Shown here piece after piece: positions 5,678 to 7,120 of a DNA stretch of 7,120 bases. The DNA is taken from the NCBI GenBank assembly GCA_002365735.1, contig DEZY01000032.1, forward strand, positions 1 through 7,120. The letters are read 5' to 3'. Each line of letters begins with the position of its first letter. The stretch's first letter is position 1. The translations under genes and the position numbers were made by a program. Source of the stretch: Actinobacteria bacterium UBA3120. Lineage in GTDB: Bacteria; Actinomycetota; Actinomycetes; S36-B12. The notes below the pieces were generated by a model, which saw only the letters and a program-made list of their open reading frames with translations, made no database searches and was not told the origin of the DNA.

Positions 5678-6832
5678 TCACACGTGAACCCGTGGTATCC
5701 GCACACCTAATCGGGTTACTATTTCGTAGCCGATGCTTCCACACTCCAGGGCCCACTGATCCGCGGTCCATTCACCATGAGCGCCCGAACCGAACAAGTA
5801 CACGCACGTGCCCGCAGCTACCTCAGTCACTACATCCGTGCAATCGACTACGAACTGATCCATTGCGATGGTTCCTACCTGCGCAACTATTTTTCCTCCG
5901 ATTGAAACTCCCACCCGATTACTCGCGTTTCTCGGGATTCCATCGGCATAGCCCAACGGCACCAACGCCAGCTGCGTCTCCCGCTCCGCAATCCAGGTAT
6001 GCGAGTAGGACACACCCGCCCCCGCAGAAACTCTCTTCAGTGAACTCACACGCGCAACCACGGTCATTGCCGGTATCAACCCCAATTGCACAGAACCTGC
6101 GCGTTCGGCATTGGGCGAGAGGCCATACATCCCAATTCCAATGCGTACTAGATTGAAGCGGGCATTCGGATGCCACAAGGCTCCCGCTGTATTAGCAAGA
6201 TGCACGAATTCAGGCTCAATCCCGACCGCTGCAAAATCGGCTAAAGCCGCGACGAATACTGACCTCTGGGCTGCGACTGATTTCCTGGACAGTTCAAGAT
6301 CAGCATGATCAGCACTGGCCAAGTGACTCCACACCCCGCGAACCCAAATAATTCCTTCCTCTATCAAAGTCGTCAACTCACCAATTAGTGCGCCCAGATC
6401 GGCCGGAGAAATGCCATTTCGGCTTAAACCAGTGTCAATCTTCACATGGATATTCGCACAAGTCTTGGCTTCACGAGCGGCAGTCGCAATCTCAAGTAAT
6501 TCCCGAAAACTAGAAACAGACAGATCCACATCGGCGGCGACACACTCGGCAAGTTCGGGATCTCCCGGCGTACTCAGCCAACACAATAACTTTCCCGTAT
6601 CCCCCGCAGCCCGCAAAGCCATTGCTTCGCAGGGCAATGCAACGCCCAACCAGGTCACCCCATGGGAGCGCAGCAATGGCGCGACAAAGTCGACTCCGTG
6701 CCCATAGGCATCGGCTTTGACAATCGCCATGGCATCCACCCCGGCCATTGCCTGAAGGGTCTCGTAGTTGCGAAGGATTGCCTCGCCGCTCACCTGCGCC
6801 CACGCCCGGTTTCCAGTGTGTGAATTAGACAT
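5678..6832 (-). CDS. alr: Alanine racemase
   Basis: A pyridoxal-phosphate enzyme in the cytoplasm that interconverts L- and D-alanine, feeding D-Ala-D-Ala synthesis for peptidoglycan. From the ATG at 6830-6832 it has 384 residues, normal for fold-type III Alr. The PLP lysine is K39 in AIVKADAYGHG (36-46). KIDTGLSRNG (131-140) contains the active-site Arg (R138), and R230 in RIGIGMYG (230-237) should contact the PLP pyridine nitrogen. The second catalytic residue is Y276 in GVSYSHTW (273-280), and IAMDQ (322-326) carries the Met of the substrate pocket. LGYADGIPR (293-301) is also typical. The frame stays open upstream to 6994, but that extra part overlaps the nnr gene and does not look like Alr, so I start at 6832, where the gene overlaps the end of nnr by 8 bases. 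All key residues are present. Confidence 0.96.
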   Translation of the reverse strand: MSNSHTGNRAWAQVSGEAILRNYETLQAMAGVDAMAIVKADAYGHGVDFVAPLLRSHGVTWLGVALPCEAMALRAAGDTGKLLCWLSTPGDPELAECVAADVDLSVSSFRELLEIATAAREAKTCANIHVKIDTGLSRNGISPADLGALIGELTTLIEEGIIWVRGVWSHLASADHADLELSRKSVAAQRSVFVAALADFAAVGIEPEFVHLANTAGALWHPNARFNLVRIGIGMYGLSPNAERAGSVQLGLIPAMTVVARVSSLKRVSAGAGVSYSHTWIAERETQLALVPLGYADGIPRNASNRVGVSIGGKIVAQVGTIAMDQFVVDCTDVVTEVAAGTCVYLFGSGAHGEWTADQWALECGSIGYEIVTRLGVRIPRVHV

Positions 6833-7120
6833 CACGCAACACCTCCCCCACCATCTTTCCAATATCAGCCGCGGTTGGGTTCGCCACGTCAGCTTCGGCA
6901 AGACGCCCCGCCCGTGAGTGAATCCAGACACCGGCTGCAACCACCGCCACAGGGTCGACGAAAGCGAGATCGTTCCGAGCCAGCAACCCAGCAATAATTC
7001 CGGTCAGGACGTCACCTGAGCCTGCGGTGCCAAGAGCTGGGCTTGCCCCAATGTCAACGAATGCACGCCCATCCGGGCCAATCACAACAGTCCGGGGAGC
7101 CTTCGCAACAACAATCGCAT
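6825..7120 (-). CDS. nnrD: ADP-dependent NAD(P)H-hydrate dehydratase, C-terminal part (cut by window edge)
   Basis: The last 97 residues of a YjeF C-terminal (NnrD) domain; the frame runs open through the right edge, so the gene begins outside the window. The domain dehydrates the damaged S-form of NAD(P)HX back to NAD(P)H using ADP. The diagnostic piece is GTAGSGDVLTGIIAGLLA, which holds the nucleotide-binding loop and the catalytic Asp of GSGD. Before it stands VVAKAPRTVVIGPDGRAF, matching the usual strand with a lysine and a PDG turn, although the usual Lys-Gly is Lys-Ala here. Downstream, VAAGVWIHSRAGRLA fits the conserved His/Ala-Gly helix. In actinobacteria this domain is usually fused behind an NnrE epimerase domain in one protein; that part cannot be seen. 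It ends with TAA overlapping the alr start by 8 bases, which suggests joint transcription. Confidence 0.9.
   Translation of the reverse strand, partial: AIVVAKAPRTVVIGPDGRAFVDIGASPALGTAGSGDVLTGIIAGLLARNDLAFVDPVAVVAAGVWIHSRAGRLAEADVANPTAADIGKMVGEVLRDV

Noticed and set aside
5661..5692. CACACG/CACGTG repeats around the alr stop as a terminator or operator
   Set aside because: Only a 5-base-pair stem (TTCAC/GTGAA) can form, part of it is coding, and no U-run follows; likely chance.
5641..6156. Plus-strand open frame of 171 residues
   Set aside because: It lies antisense to alr, whose frame carries all alanine racemase signatures. The antisense product is low-complexity, rich in Pro, Ser, Arg and His, with no recognisable motif.
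6833..6994. 54-residue N-terminal extension of alr
   Set aside because: It overlaps the NnrD domain on the same strand in another frame and does not resemble Alr; the ATG at 6830-6832 gives the normal family length.

Overview
The window looks like part of the chromosome of an actinobacterium. The evidence is the gene order nnr - alr - alpha/beta hydrolase - tsaE - tsaB - rimI - tsaD, all on the minus strand, which matches the order I recall from Streptomyces and (without the hydrolase) from mycobacteria. Supporting hints are the moderately high G+C, the GTG start of the hydrolase and a THUMP-like methyltransferase typical of actinobacteria. The G+C is lower than in Streptomyces, which would fit a smaller-genome or uncultured actinobacterial lineage; that placement is inference.

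Layout from left to right: 23-1195 (+) is a SAM-dependent methyltransferase of the THUMP-like family. It converges on, and overlaps by 38 bases, a secreted or anchored polysaccharide deacetylase at 1158-1913 (-). A 91-base gap (1914-2004) holds an imperfect stem-loop that may end the operon to its right, a TCACAA direct repeat that could be an operator, and a strong ribosome binding site for the deacetylase. From 2005 to the right edge seven minus-strand genes follow, read right to left: the C-terminal part of NAD(P)H-hydrate dehydratase (nnrD region, cut by the window edge), alanine racemase (alr), a 75-base gap, an alpha/beta hydrolase, and then tsaE, tsaB, rimI and tsaD, each overlapping its neighbour by 4 to 11 bases.

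Function: tsaB, tsaD and tsaE supply three of the four bacterial proteins that make the N6-threonylcarbamoyladenosine (t6A) modification at position 37 of ANN-decoding tRNAs; tsaC is not in the window. RimI is a GNAT N-terminal acetyltransferase that usually travels with them. Alr makes D-alanine for peptidoglycan and Nnr repairs hydrated NAD(P)H. The hydrolase has an intact catalytic triad but no known substrate. The cluster therefore combines tRNA modification, cofactor repair and cell-wall precursor supply, and the neighbouring deacetylase probably acts on cell-wall polysaccharide.

I see no tRNA, rRNA, CRISPR, insertion sequence or phage feature, and no convincing undescribed system. The least ordinary parts are the deacetylase (different composition, overlapping tail, variant motif 4, possible operator) and the two conserved but functionally unassigned enzymes (THUMP-like methyltransferase and alpha/beta hydrolase).
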